The notes beneath the pieces are model-generated. The model did not search any database, was not told where the DNA came from, and saw only the letters and a program-made list of their open reading frames with translations. From Ignavibacteriota bacterium (GTDB lineage Bacteria > Bacteroidota > Ignavibacteria > Palsa-1295), in NCBI GenBank assembly GCA_003151825.1, contig PLYO01000036.1, forward strand, positions 101,100 through 162,108: DNA of 61,009 nucleotides, written 5' to 3'. Numbering within the stretch: position 1 is the first letter of the stretch; each line of letters opens with the position of its first letter. This document shows positions 14,925 through 23,927 of this stretch, piece after piece. The position numbers and the translations under genes are program-made.

Positions 14925-17387
14925 ATGAATTATTGTCAACTTTTTAGCCGGCATCGTCTGGCATTTCTCGCATTTTTTTCCATAGCGATTTCGCTGTTTT
15001 GCTCCGACACACTTCTCGCCAAACGGGACAAGATTCCTCCCACGCAGGGCATTACATACACCGTCGTTGTGTATGACGGCACGAATCATCTCCCGCTCGA
15101 ACTTGCCCGCGTTGGGCTGTATCGCGGCTCGTCATTCGTAAAAGGAAAGGTTACCAATCCGGAGGGCCGAGCCGTTTTTACGGATGCCGTCGCGGGAAAA
15201 TACACATTAGTGGTGCGCACCGTCGGATATAATGATGTAACGGACACTATCCTGATTGACAAAACGCATATCTTCGACTCGGTAACGCTTTCGGAGACCG
15301 GCGAAGAGGTGACAGTTGCCGGATTCCACGAGCCAGCAATAACTACATTCGATCCGTCGACCGGAAATCAAGTTTTCGAGTCTGAAACGTATCATGCGCC
15401 GCCAACAGCCCGCATGACACAGCTCGTGCAAGAAAATCTGATGGGAGCCGTGCGCGCGCCTACGGGCGAAGTTCATATCGGCGGACAACATGGAGAATAT
15501 ACCTATTACGTCGATGGCGCACCAGTGCCGCTCGGCGTGTTCGGCGGACTAAATGAAGTGGTCGATCCAAAAGTCATAGAGCGAGCAACGTTCATGACCG
15601 GAGGATTTCCTGCTGAATATGGAGGTCAGATCACCGCTGTGATAGACATTCAAAATCGCGTGCCGACCGGTGCATTCCATCTGGACGCTTCAACCTATGG
15701 GGGAAGTTACATGCCGAGCATAAGCAAGGATTCAGTGATTCAACCGAATCGATTCCTCAATATGAACGGCCAGTCGGTTTCCATGAGCGATCACACAGGC
15801 AAGTTCGGTTGGTTCCTATCAGGCTCACGACAGGAAACAGACCGTCGTATCGATCCACCAATCGCGACCATCTCTCACGATCACGGCTTCGATTATTTCC
15901 TGTACGGGAAAGCCGATTACCTGCTATCGGACGTGGACTACCTGACGCTCAATTTGAATTATGGCATCACCAATACGCAAGTGCCTTACGATCCAATTGA
16001 AATTGGAGGTTCCTATAATCCTCCACAACCTCAGAACGATAATCAATACACGACCAATGCATTTCAAACGCTGACGTATTACCGAACTATCTCATCGCAA
16101 GCCGATCATGAGAGCAACCTGATGGTCGCAGGATATGCTCGCGAAGGAAGTCTCAACTACACGCCCGGCGGAATCGATGCTCCCACAGTTGACACTGTTT
16201 TCGGAAATACGGATGTGATTTCGGAAGACCGGAGCTTTACCACGCTCGGGGTTCGTGCCAAATATGACAACCGTCTTTCACATGAATTCATGTATGCGGC
16301 GGGATTCAATTTCAGCAACACACATGGAATTGAGGATTTCGGACCGGTCGATAGCACGTATCTCAAGCAATATAGCACCGTCACTGGCCCACATACACAA
16401 TCCCCATATACTGGCAGCGACTTCGGTGCATTTCTCCAAACTGAAATACATCCCGCAGAATGGACTAGGTTTGATGTCGGTGCTCGCTACGATCAGCAAA
16501 TTTCGCCAGCGAACGGACTCGAATCGGAATGGCAGCCGAGGATCAAATGGAACTTCCTCATCGACGAGAACGACTACGCCTATCTTTATTATGGCAAGAT
16601 CTTCATGCCGAATAATCTCGATGGACTTAGTTCGATTGCCGGTCTTATTTACCCTGTAAGCAAATATCCACAGCTTGGCGGAACACTCGCAGAACGCGAT
16701 AACTTCTACGAGGCAGTCTATACACACTCGTTCGATTTCGGATTGCGCGCGAAGCTCGAATATTTTAAGAAGGACGGCACGCCCGGAGTCGATGATGCGA
16801 CGATCGGATCGAGCGCAATCAAGACGCCGGTCAATATTACGACCGTTCATGGGCAAGGCGTAGAACTTGGACTATCGTACAGCTCTCCGCTTACGCCATT
16901 CTCTGGATACGTCAATACTTCGATCATTCATGCCTATGGGGTTGGCCCGATCACAGGGGGGTTTGTTCCCTTCGCCAGCGATGGATTAGCGGTCGATCTC
17001 GATCACGATCAGCGGCTTTCTGTCGTTGCTTCGCTGAATTATCAGCCATCCGACTGGTTTGCAAATCTCGTTGCAATATATGGTTCAGGACTTACCAGTG
17101 GCGATAACGATGCTGCTAACCCTGGGAATTACTTTGTGAATGGCGTCGATGTCCCTTTTAAAACCGGACTCCTCGATTTTAATTCACCTGCCCACGTCCC
17201 AGCTTCCACGATCTTCAATCTTGGAGGCGGATACACATTCCATCTTGAAGGCAGTTCGACGATTTCGCCTTCGCTCTATGTTGGCAATGTATTCGACAAT
17301 GAAACTCTGCTCAAAGGCGCTTACTTCAGCAACGCATTCTGGGAAGAACCACGTAGCGTGATACTAAAAGTGAACGTACACTTCTAA
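14925..17387 (+). CDS. TonB-dependent receptor with N-terminal carboxypeptidase-regulatory-like domain
   Basis: An 820-residue outer-membrane receptor typical of Bacteroidota. The order is a signal peptide (to about residue 32), a carboxypeptidase-D regulatory-like Ig fold (about 45-125, with ARVGLYRGSSFVKGKVTNPE and VVRTVGYNDVTDTILI), a plug domain (about 135-245, with GEVHIGGQHGEYTYYVDG, then GFPAEYGGQITAVIDI), then the barrel ending in RSVILKVNVHF. I place the start at the ATG 14925, right before the signal peptide; the longer open frame to 14685 overlaps the preceding gene and is spurious. It lies between a Cys-containing small protein and a P1B-like ATPase, so its ligand may be a metal complex. 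Confidence 0.85.
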   Translation: MNYCQLFSRHRLAFLAFFSIAISLFCSDTLLAKRDKIPPTQGITYTVVVYDGTNHLPLELARVGLYRGSSFVKGKVTNPEGRAVFTDAVAGKYTLVVRTVGYNDVTDTILIDKTHIFDSVTLSETGEEVTVAGFHEPAITTFDPSTGNQVFESETYHAPPTARMTQLVQENLMGAVRAPTGEVHIGGQHGEYTYYVDGAPVPLGVFGGLNEVVDPKVIERATFMTGGFPAEYGGQITAVIDIQNRVPTGAFHLDASTYGGSYMPSISKDSVIQPNRFLNMNGQSVSMSDHTGKFGWFLSGSRQETDRRIDPPIATISHDHGFDYFLYGKADYLLSDVDYLTLNLNYGITNTQVPYDPIEIGGSYNPPQPQNDNQYTTNAFQTLTYYRTISSQADHESNLMVAGYAREGSLNYTPGGIDAPTVDTVFGNTDVISEDRSFTTLGVRAKYDNRLSHEFMYAAGFNFSNTHGIEDFGPVDSTYLKQYSTVTGPHTQSPYTGSDFGAFLQTEIHPAEWTRFDVGARYDQQISPANGLESEWQPRIKWNFLIDENDYAYLYYGKIFMPNNLDGLSSIAGLIYPVSKYPQLGGTLAERDNFYEAVYTHSFDFGLRAKLEYFKKDGTPGVDDATIGSSAIKTPVNITTVHGQGVELGLSYSSPLTPFSGYVNTSIIHAYGVGPITGGFVPFASDGLAVDLDHDQRLSVVASLNYQPSDWFANLVAIYGSGLTSGDNDAANPGNYFVNGVDVPFKTGLLDFNSPAHVPASTIFNLGGGYTFHLEGSSTISPSLYVGNVFDNETLLKGAYFSNAFWEEPRSVILKVNVHF

Positions 17388-17404
17388 GCGCAACCCGGAT
17401 TTAT

Positions 17405-17438
17405 GGGATTAATGGGATATAGAATTCCCATTAATCCC
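17405..17438. terminator. 13-bp perfect inverted repeat, possible terminator or REP
   Basis: GGGATTAATGGGA (17405-17417) and TCCCATTAATCCC (17426-17438) around an 8-nt loop, between the TonB receptor and the ATPase gene. Only a short T-run follows, so it may merely weaken read-through, or be a member of a repeat family. Confidence 0.55.
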
Positions 17439-17485
17439 TTAATTCCGTAACAGCTAATTTTACACCAATTACGAATAAATAAGTT

Positions 17486-19333
17486 ATGGAACAAGCTGAA
17501 GTTGTCGAAGTACATCATTTGGAAAAAGCTGACCTCGTTCGAATTGCTTTCGTCGCACTCTCTGCCATCGCGGTGTGGCTGAAATGGTGGGAGCCATTCG
17601 AGAAAGTTAGCGTCATCGGGATCGCCGCGACGCTTATCGGCGGCTGGCCGATATGGAAAGAAGCGTTTGAAAATCTGCGGGAAAAACGGATGACGATGGA
17701 GCTTTCCATGACCATCGCGCTCGTTGCAGCGCTCGTTATCGGACAATTTCTCACAGCGATAGTAATAATGTTTTTCGTGCTCGTCGCCGAAGTGCTGGAG
17801 GGTCTGACGGTTGCGCGCGGAAGAAAAGCAATCAAGGATTTAACAAATCTTCTCCCCCGTGAAGCCGTGTTGCGAACATTGGAAGGAGATCGAATAGTAC
17901 CTATCGAGACGCTCCATGCTGGCGATATTGTACTTATCAAGCCTGGCAGCGGAATTCCGGTCGATGGCATCGTAACTTCCGGTGTTTCCTCGGTGGATCA
18001 ATCTGCAATTACCGGAGAATCTATTCCAGCAGAGAAAGCGGAAGGTGCAAATGTATTCGCGGGCACCATGAATCAGTCCGGTGCTCTGACGGTACGCACA
18101 AAAAGCATTGGCCGCGATACAGCTTTCGGCAAGATTGTCGAGACCGTTGAACACGCGGAGCAAGTTCGGGCACCAATTCAAAAAACAGCCGACCGCCTCG
18201 CCGGATACCTCGTCTATTTTGCGCTGGCCTGCGCGGTCATTACATTTATCATTACACGAAATGCCACTTCGACAATATCCGTTATTATCGTCGCTGGAGC
18301 GTGTGGCATTGCTGCGGGCACACCATTGGCAGTGCTGGGCGCGATAGGTCGCGCTGCGCGTAATGGCTCTATCATCAAAGGAGGGATTTACCTCGAAGCA
18401 CTTGGCAACATCGATACCGTCGTATTTGATAAAACTGGAACACTAACGTTTGGAATTCCAAGAGTCACACAGGTTCGTCCTGCTCTGGGGAGAAATCCTG
18501 AAGAAGTAATCGAAGCTGCAGCGATCGCCGAGAAAAATTCCGAGCATCCGTTGGCCAGCGCCATTCTTGCAAAGGCCGCAGAATGGAAGATAATAGTTCG
18601 CGCGCCCGACCAATTCCGCTATGCCGCCGGACGCGGCGTAGTATGCTCGGTTGGGCTGACAAGCATTGTTGTGGGAAATAGACAATGGATCGAAGAAAAT
18701 GGAATTAAGGCTTCGAATCCAAGTACAACAAATTTTTCAGAATCCTCCATGTATGTAGGGAAAGACGGCATGTTACTTGGAACGATCGATGTCAAAGACG
18801 TAGCTCGTCCGGAGTCCCGCAAGGCCATTCAAGCCTTGAGGAAAATGGGTTTGCGGACGATTCTTCTGACGGGAGATTCCGCATCCGTTGCGAAAGAATT
18901 GAGAACGGAGTTAGAATTCGATTCGGTCATGGCGGAACTTTTGCCAGACCAAAAAATGGATGAGATCAAAAAGATGAGAGCAGAAGACCACAACATTGCA
19001 ATGGTCGGAGATGGCATAAACGACGCCCCGGCACTCATGCAAGCCGATGTTGGGGTCGCTATGGGATCCGGAACCGATGTCGCGCGAGAAAGCGCCGACA
19101 TCGTCCTAATCGGCAACGATCTTCTGAAATTTGTCGAGACTGTGAAAATCGCCCGATGGTGCCGAAGCATTATTCGACAGAATTTTATAGGAACCATCGC
19201 AGTTGACACCGTCGGTGTTGGGCTTGCAGCCTTTGGAATGCTAAGCCCACTTCTTGCTGCACTTATTCATGTTAGCTCGGAATTGATATTTATTTTGAAT
19301 TCCACACGGCTGCTTCCACGGAAAGCAGTTTGA
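17486..19333 (+). CDS. P1B-like heavy-metal P-type ATPase with degenerate TM6 metal motif
   Basis: A 615-residue membrane ATPase. Catalytic motifs are intact: TGES (176-179), the phosphorylation site DKTGT (315-319), SEHPLA typical of metal pumps, and GDGINDAP (508-515). No N-terminal metal-binding domain is present. In TM6, where P1B pumps have CPC, SPC or TPC, this protein reads GAC (271-273, within AGACGIAAGTPLAV), losing the usual proline. The last TM region reads LIHVSSELIFILNSTRLL. The acidic, His-containing N-terminus (EQAEVVEVHHLEK) could bind metal. It follows a TonB receptor in what looks like one operon. Ion and direction cannot be assigned with this motif. Confidence 0.85.
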   Translation: MEQAEVVEVHHLEKADLVRIAFVALSAIAVWLKWWEPFEKVSVIGIAATLIGGWPIWKEAFENLREKRMTMELSMTIALVAALVIGQFLTAIVIMFFVLVAEVLEGLTVARGRKAIKDLTNLLPREAVLRTLEGDRIVPIETLHAGDIVLIKPGSGIPVDGIVTSGVSSVDQSAITGESIPAEKAEGANVFAGTMNQSGALTVRTKSIGRDTAFGKIVETVEHAEQVRAPIQKTADRLAGYLVYFALACAVITFIITRNATSTISVIIVAGACGIAAGTPLAVLGAIGRAARNGSIIKGGIYLEALGNIDTVVFDKTGTLTFGIPRVTQVRPALGRNPEEVIEAAAIAEKNSEHPLASAILAKAAEWKIIVRAPDQFRYAAGRGVVCSVGLTSIVVGNRQWIEENGIKASNPSTTNFSESSMYVGKDGMLLGTIDVKDVARPESRKAIQALRKMGLRTILLTGDSASVAKELRTELEFDSVMAELLPDQKMDEIKKMRAEDHNIAMVGDGINDAPALMQADVGVAMGSGTDVARESADIVLIGNDLLKFVETVKIARWCRSIIRQNFIGTIAVDTVGVGLAAFGMLSPLLAALIHVSSELIFILNSTRLLPRKAV

Positions 19334-19340
19334 ATCTTTA

Positions 19341-20270
19341 TTATTCCCTCGGATCGAACTCCGAAGTATCTCGCAGTTTTTCCCACAACTCCCGCTCTTT
19401 TTTGCTAAGAGTTTCGGGAATTTCGATATTAACTGCGGCATAGAGATCGCCACGCGAGCCATCGGAGCGATAAAGCCCTCGTTTTGCAAGCCGCAGCTTC
19501 AGCCCATTCTGCGCTCCGGCAGGAATTGTGAGGCGTACATTTCCATCCAGTGTTTCCATCGGAACTTTCGCGCCCAGCACGGCTTCCCACGGCGCGACAT
19601 CGAGTTCGCGGTAGAGATCGAAATCCTCGATGTCGTAAAAAGGATGGTTTTGATATGCGAGCGTGAGAATGAGATCGCCTGCTGCTGTCGTACCTGGCTC
19701 GCCTTGCCCCGCAAGCTTAATTTGTTTTCCTGCGAAAGAATGTTCGGGAATTTTTACTTTGTACGTCTTCGTCGTGCCATCGCCTTTGCGAATGGTGAAT
19801 TGCTTTGAGGTGCCATGGAACGCCTCTTCGATCGAGACGGGAAGCTCGGCCTCGATGTCGCCGCCGCGTGTGTTGAATCCGGGTCGGCGGCGCTGCGTGG
19901 TCGTCGAGCCGAAGCCCATGCCGGGACCAAAGAATTGTTGAAAGAATTCGGAGAAATCACCACCACCTGCTGTTGTATAAGAATACCCTCCGCCTCCCGG
20001 CTGCGGCCCGTATCCCGGCGGCGGAGAGAACTGCTCGCCGGTTTTCCAGTTCTCGCCGAAGCGGTCGTACTTATGACGTTTCTCTTTATCGCTCAGGACT
20101 TCATACGCCTCGTTGATTTTTTTGAATTGCTCCTCAGCGGATTTATCGTTTGGGTTAACATCGGGATGGTGCTTCCGCGCGAGCTTGCGATACGCTTTTT
20201 TGATTTCGTCCTCCGTCGCGGTGCGGGGGACGCCGAGGATTTCGTAGTAATCTTGAAATGTTACAGCCAT
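19341..20270 (-). CDS. DnaJ/CbpA-type J-domain co-chaperone
   Basis: A 309-residue type II J protein that stimulates DnaK and delivers substrates to it. The J domain is at residues 3-68 ([23 protein letters not shown] in KHHPDVNP). A Gly/Phe-rich region (about 80-130, with [19 protein letters not shown]) and the two C-terminal substrate-binding beta domains ([18 protein letters not shown] onward) follow. There is no zinc finger, so it is CbpA-like and not DnaJ proper. The ATG at 20270 directly precedes the J domain. It is divergent from asd with about 140 bp between and ends 7 bp from the convergent P-type ATPase. Confidence 0.92.
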   Translation of the reverse strand: MAVTFQDYYEILGVPRTATEDEIKKAYRKLARKHHPDVNPNDKSAEEQFKKINEAYEVLSDKEKRHKYDRFGENWKTGEQFSPPPGYGPQPGGGGYSYTTAGGGDFSEFFQQFFGPGMGFGSTTTQRRRPGFNTRGGDIEAELPVSIEEAFHGTSKQFTIRKGDGTTKTYKVKIPEHSFAGKQIKLAGQGEPGTTAAGDLILTLAYQNHPFYDIEDFDLYRELDVAPWEAVLGAKVPMETLDGNVRLTIPAGAQNGLKLRLAKRGLYRSDGSRGDLYAAVNIEIPETLSKKERELWEKLRDTSEFDPRE

Positions 20271-20389
20271 TCGAAATTCAAACAAGCATCATTCGTTGCT
20301 TGTTACCGCGACATGAAAGACATGCATCGGCATTCTTTATGCCTCCCGATTATCTGGGTGCTTATTTTTAGTTTGTCTGTGTTTATCAC

Positions 20390-20409
20390 TCATCATTCAT
20401 CATTCATCC
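20390..20409. repeat. CATCATT short tandem repeat in front of asd
   Basis: A TCATCAT/TCATTCATC run ending directly before the TTG start of asd. It resembles the complementary run at 6430-6460. Confidence 0.5.
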
Positions 20410-21456
20410 TTGGTAAGAGTCGGTATTGTTGGCGCCACGGGCGCCGTCGGGACGGAAATATTACGTGTGCTCGAAGCGCGCAATTTTCCTCTTGCTGAAC
20501 TTCATCTATACGCGAGCGAGCGCTCCGTTGGGAAGCAGCTATCATTTCGTGGTTCCCACATTCCCATCGAGCCGCTGACAGAGCATTCGTTCGAAAATCT
20601 CGACATTGCCCTCTTCAGCGCCGGAAGTGACATTACAAAGAAATGGAGAAGCGCTGCCGAAAAAGGTGGCTGCATTATGATTGACAATTCCAGCGCCTTT
20701 CGCATGGAGACGGGCGTGCCGCTCGTCATCCCGGAAATCAATGGCGAGGATTTACGCGGACATCACGGAGTTATCGCCGTCCCGAATTGCTCGACAATCA
20801 TCATGCTGATGGCCGTTGCTCCGCTGCGCACGTTTGGAAAAATTAAGCGCATTGTCGTTTCGACATATCAGGCGGTCAGCGGCGCGGGTGCTTTGGCCAT
20901 CCGAGAGTTAGAAAATGAAACCTATAACTATTTGGCAAATAAAGGATTGTGCGTTTCATCTCAAGAGAACACAGACTCGGTATTTCCCCATCCAATCGCC
21001 TTCAATCTCTTTTGCCACAATACGGCGATCAACGAAGCCGGATATAATGGCGAGGAATGGAAAATGATCCAGGAGACGAAGAAAATTTTACACGATGAAG
21101 ATATTCAAGTCGCCGCAACCTGCGTGCGCGTGCCGATCTTCCGAGTCCATTCCGAAAGCGTGAATATTGAATTCGATGGTTCCATTTCTGGCTGGTCGCG
21201 CCCTTCTGTAGAAGATATTCGTGCGGCGCTTTCAGCATTTGACGGAGTGGACGTTGTGGACGATCGGATTAGGAACCACTTCCCCATGCCAAACGAAGCC
21301 ACGGGCCGGTATGATGTTCTCGTTGGGCACATCCGGCATGACGTGAGCAATCCGAACGCAATCGATCTTTTCGCGTGTGGCGACCAGCTTTTGAAAGGTG
21401 CGGCGCTCGACGCTGTTCAAATCGCCGAATGCCTCATCCAGCGAGGAATTTTATGA
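20410..21456 (+). CDS. asd: Aspartate-semialdehyde dehydrogenase
   Basis: A 348-residue Asd that reduces aspartyl phosphate to the semialdehyde on the way to lysine/diaminopimelate, threonine and methionine. The N-terminal NADP site VGIVGATGAVGTEILRVLE is complete, the nucleophile is in VPNCSTI (about residue 130), and QAVSGAG and the C-terminal HIRHDVSNPNAIDLFACGDQ are typical. The start must be the TTG at 20410, since the conserved GIVGATG begins four residues later and no ATG lies in frame upstream within reach. A possible hairpin with T-run (about 21458-21490) follows. Confidence 0.94.
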   Translation: MVRVGIVGATGAVGTEILRVLEARNFPLAELHLYASERSVGKQLSFRGSHIPIEPLTEHSFENLDIALFSAGSDITKKWRSAAEKGGCIMIDNSSAFRMETGVPLVIPEINGEDLRGHHGVIAVPNCSTIIMLMAVAPLRTFGKIKRIVVSTYQAVSGAGALAIRELENETYNYLANKGLCVSSQENTDSVFPHPIAFNLFCHNTAINEAGYNGEEWKMIQETKKILHDEDIQVAATCVRVPIFRVHSESVNIEFDGSISGWSRPSVEDIRAALSAFDGVDVVDDRIRNHFPMPNEATGRYDVLVGHIRHDVSNPNAIDLFACGDQLLKGAALDAVQIAECLIQRGIL

Positions 21457-21496
21457 GCCGCCATGCGCTTTTCACGCGCGGGCAGTTTTTTTGTCG

Positions 21497-21504
21497 TATA
21501 TTTG
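21497..21504 (+). promoter_or_regulatory. Promoter -7 box for the 21.6-kb lipoprotein
   Basis: TATATTTG matches TAnnTTTG and lies about 95 nt ahead of the ATG at 21599, downstream of asd. Confidence 0.65.
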
Positions 21505-21598
21505 TACCCGTAAGGTTTGAGTGGCAGTACCACTTACCCATTTTTTGAGGTTTTCATCAATTTTTTACGTTCTCATCCATTTTTTAGAAAATTCGACC

Positions 21599-22102
21599 AT
21601 GAAAAAGTTATACATTCCAATGCTTGCACTCCTCATCGCTTTCGGCGGATTAGGCTGCACCAAAAAGACGGGCAATGCAAATTCCGATTCCACGACCACC
21701 GGGGCGGGTACGGCCACGACTCAGCTCCAACCTCCGATTGTGGCACCTGGCCCTCCTCCGGCCGCAGGCCCAATCCGGGTAACGTCGTCGAGTCAGCCTG
21801 CCGATCGAATTTCTGTCAGCGCGGTATGGGCTGGACCGTCTATCAACCAAACCGTCACGGTGACGACAAGCGCGGGCGGCGCGACATTAGCTTCATTCTC
21901 TAATGCTGTCGGCGGCACTACTTCCGCAACGTTGCCGGGGCCAGGGATCGGCGTGACCTACACGATCACGTCACTCGTAAACGGTATTCCTTACACGGGT
22001 GTGACGAATGTCCCCAATAATCCGAACGAGCCGAACATCGTTTCCACTTATACCGACGGCGGTGGCAATTCGGTAGTGGTAACGGTTTCGGACCTTCCCT
22101 AA
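21599..22102 (+). CDS. Hypothetical lipoprotein with Ser/Thr/Pro-rich linker
   Basis: A 167-residue protein with signal peptide MKKLYIPMLALLIAFGGLGC; the lipobox Cys is residue 20. A low-complexity Ser/Thr/Pro stretch (about 21-60) is followed by an all-beta-looking part (about 62-167, with SVSAVWAGPSINQTVTVTT and GVTYTITSLVNGIPYTGVT) that reads like a small Ig or fibronectin-type domain. Family unknown. The ATG at 21599 is set by the signal peptide; the open frame upstream to 21521 adds nothing sensible. Its 3' end overlaps the convergent TIR gene by 4 nt. Confidence 0.75.
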   Translation: MKKLYIPMLALLIAFGGLGCTKKTGNANSDSTTTGAGTATTQLQPPIVAPGPPPAAGPIRVTSSSQPADRISVSAVWAGPSINQTVTVTTSAGGATLASFSNAVGGTTSATLPGPGIGVTYTITSLVNGIPYTGVTNVPNNPNEPNIVSTYTDGGGNSVVVTVSDLP

Positions 22103-23853
22103 GTAGCAGCAATAGCCTTCTCCTGCTCGGCGAGGTCTTCGAGCTCTCGAATGTGAGTATTGAGTTCGCGCTCGCATTGGGAATCCTTCGTGACGAATAC
22201 ATACTTCCGTGTCTGGTCGATCTCACGATACCCGTGATCTATTGCTTTTCGAAGCAGCGTGATATAGAGCTGAGGCTTCCCGAGATTGTCATAAAGACAC
22301 CCAAGAGTATAGAGCGCATAGCCGCCGAGATCCTCGAGTGCGAAAAGCTGGTCCGCTGCTTCTGTTGCCTCTTCTCTTTTGCCTGCCCAGAGCAAAACGA
22401 ACGCTCGGGAAACCATGGCGCTCCGGTCTTCCGGTTCTCGAAGAAGGTATCGGTCGAATACCGGAATCGCCTTTTGCGCCAAATATAGTTGCCGCTCCTC
22501 CATCTCGGACCCGCTGAGAGCATTAAGGAGATTGAAGTAGCCCATGGTGCTTTCCTCAATCTCAGTCGCTCGCAGAAATGCCTCGATAGCGGCCGGACGG
22601 TTCCCATTCTCCAAATGAATCGCTCCAAGCACGTTGAATGCGTTGTAATTCTTTGGATCGAGTTCGGCGGAACTAGTGAGAGTCGCGGTGGCAGCCTCAT
22701 CGTCGCCTTTTAGCCACTCGATCATTCCACGAATATACAGCGTTCTCGACGTCTCACCGCTGACCGCTTCGGCATTAGCAAGACTGGCTTCCGCACGTTT
22801 GAGCCATTTCGGGTTTTTCGAGTATTCGCGGTAATAAAAGCAGCAGACCGATGCGATGTTGATATGCGCCCGCTCAAACGCCGGGTCGAGCGCGGCGGCT
22901 AGCTCGTAGAGTTCGAGCGCGCGAAGGTAGCTCTCTTTGGTGAGATAGTACTGCTCGTGCCGGCCTTTGAGGAATAGCTCGTAAGCCTCCACGTTTTGGG
23001 TGGGGCGGGTTTCCATTTGCTCAATTTCCTTCGGTGCAAGCTGAAGCTTGAGCGCTTGAGTTATACTTTTCGACACCGATTCTTGAAATGCAAAGACATC
23101 CTCGAACGAGCCATCGAATTGGTTGGCCCAAAGTTGCTCGGAATGACGGGAGTCGATAAGCGACGCATTGATGCGAATGCGCTCGCCGGCCTTGCGAACC
23201 GCGCCCTCGATCAAATAGCGCACGCCGAGTTCGCGAGCGATCTCGCGGCTTTTCTTGCGATTGTCGCGGTAATGCAGCACGTCCGAGCGGCTGGGGATCC
23301 TCACGCGCTCGATGCCTCCGAGCGTCGAGATGAGTTCGTCCATCATGCCATCGGCAAACCATTGGTTGTCGCGCTGCGGCGAAAGGTCGTCGAAGGGAAG
23401 AACGGCCACGCGGACGGACGTATCGTCTTGCTCATGCACATTTAGCGCCGGAAGTTGATCTTTAGCGGCAACTCCGCCTTGAAGCATCTCGAGCGCGCGA
23501 AAGATCGCGGGACGGTCGTGATAATAAACCCGTTGAAGCCCCGCAAGCGAATATTCAAAATTCGTGGGCAGCGCGACCTTCTCGATGACAATGGGAAGAA
23601 TATTTTTCCTTTTTTCGAAGGCAAGATGCACCTCCTTCGCTACATTGCGTGACGCGACGGAGTCCGGCGAAATAAGGACGAGGAAGGTCGAGCAGCCATT
23701 GATCCCTTCGACAATCTCGGCGGACCAGTTTTGCGCGCCGCCGATGCCACTCTGATCGATCCAGACCGAAAACCCACGCCCGCGCAGTTCGTCCGCCAGC
23801 GCGAGCGCTTGCGAAAGGTCGGGCTTTGCGTAGGAGATGAAGAGGTCCGCCAT
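22099..23853 (-). CDS. TIR - FlgO/TolB-like - TPR protein, copy 1
   Basis: A 584-residue soluble protein. The N-terminal TIR_2 domain (about 1-125) begins ADLFISYAKPD and contains WIDQSGIGGAQNW. Glu74 in NVAKEVHLAFE sits where NAD-cleaving TIRs have their catalytic Glu. Next comes a FlgO/TolB-N-like domain (about 146-270: VRVAVLPFDDLS, WFADGMMDELISTL, YLIEGAVRK), then TPR-type helical repeats (about 290-560). I infer an NAD-linked enzyme controlled by a repeat sensor, but no product or trigger can be read from sequence. A paralogue of the same length lies 74 bp upstream, and an ABC exporter gene precedes that. Confidence 0.82.
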   Translation of the reverse strand: MADLFISYAKPDLSQALALADELRGRGFSVWIDQSGIGGAQNWSAEIVEGINGCSTFLVLISPDSVASRNVAKEVHLAFEKRKNILPIVIEKVALPTNFEYSLAGLQRVYYHDRPAIFRALEMLQGGVAAKDQLPALNVHEQDDTSVRVAVLPFDDLSPQRDNQWFADGMMDELISTLGGIERVRIPSRSDVLHYRDNRKKSREIARELGVRYLIEGAVRKAGERIRINASLIDSRHSEQLWANQFDGSFEDVFAFQESVSKSITQALKLQLAPKEIEQMETRPTQNVEAYELFLKGRHEQYYLTKESYLRALELYELAAALDPAFERAHINIASVCCFYYREYSKNPKWLKRAEASLANAEAVSGETSRTLYIRGMIEWLKGDDEAATATLTSSAELDPKNYNAFNVLGAIHLENGNRPAAIEAFLRATEIEESTMGYFNLLNALSGSEMEERQLYLAQKAIPVFDRYLLREPEDRSAMVSRAFVLLWAGKREEATEAADQLFALEDLGGYALYTLGCLYDNLGKPQLYITLLRKAIDHGYREIDQTRKYVFVTKDSQCERELNTHIRELEDLAEQEKAIAAT

Positions 23854-23927
23854 GAGGGATGAATCGAAATTTCACGGGCGAGAACAGGAGCACGCAGGAG
23901 GAAGTGTCCGAAGAAACACAATGCCGC

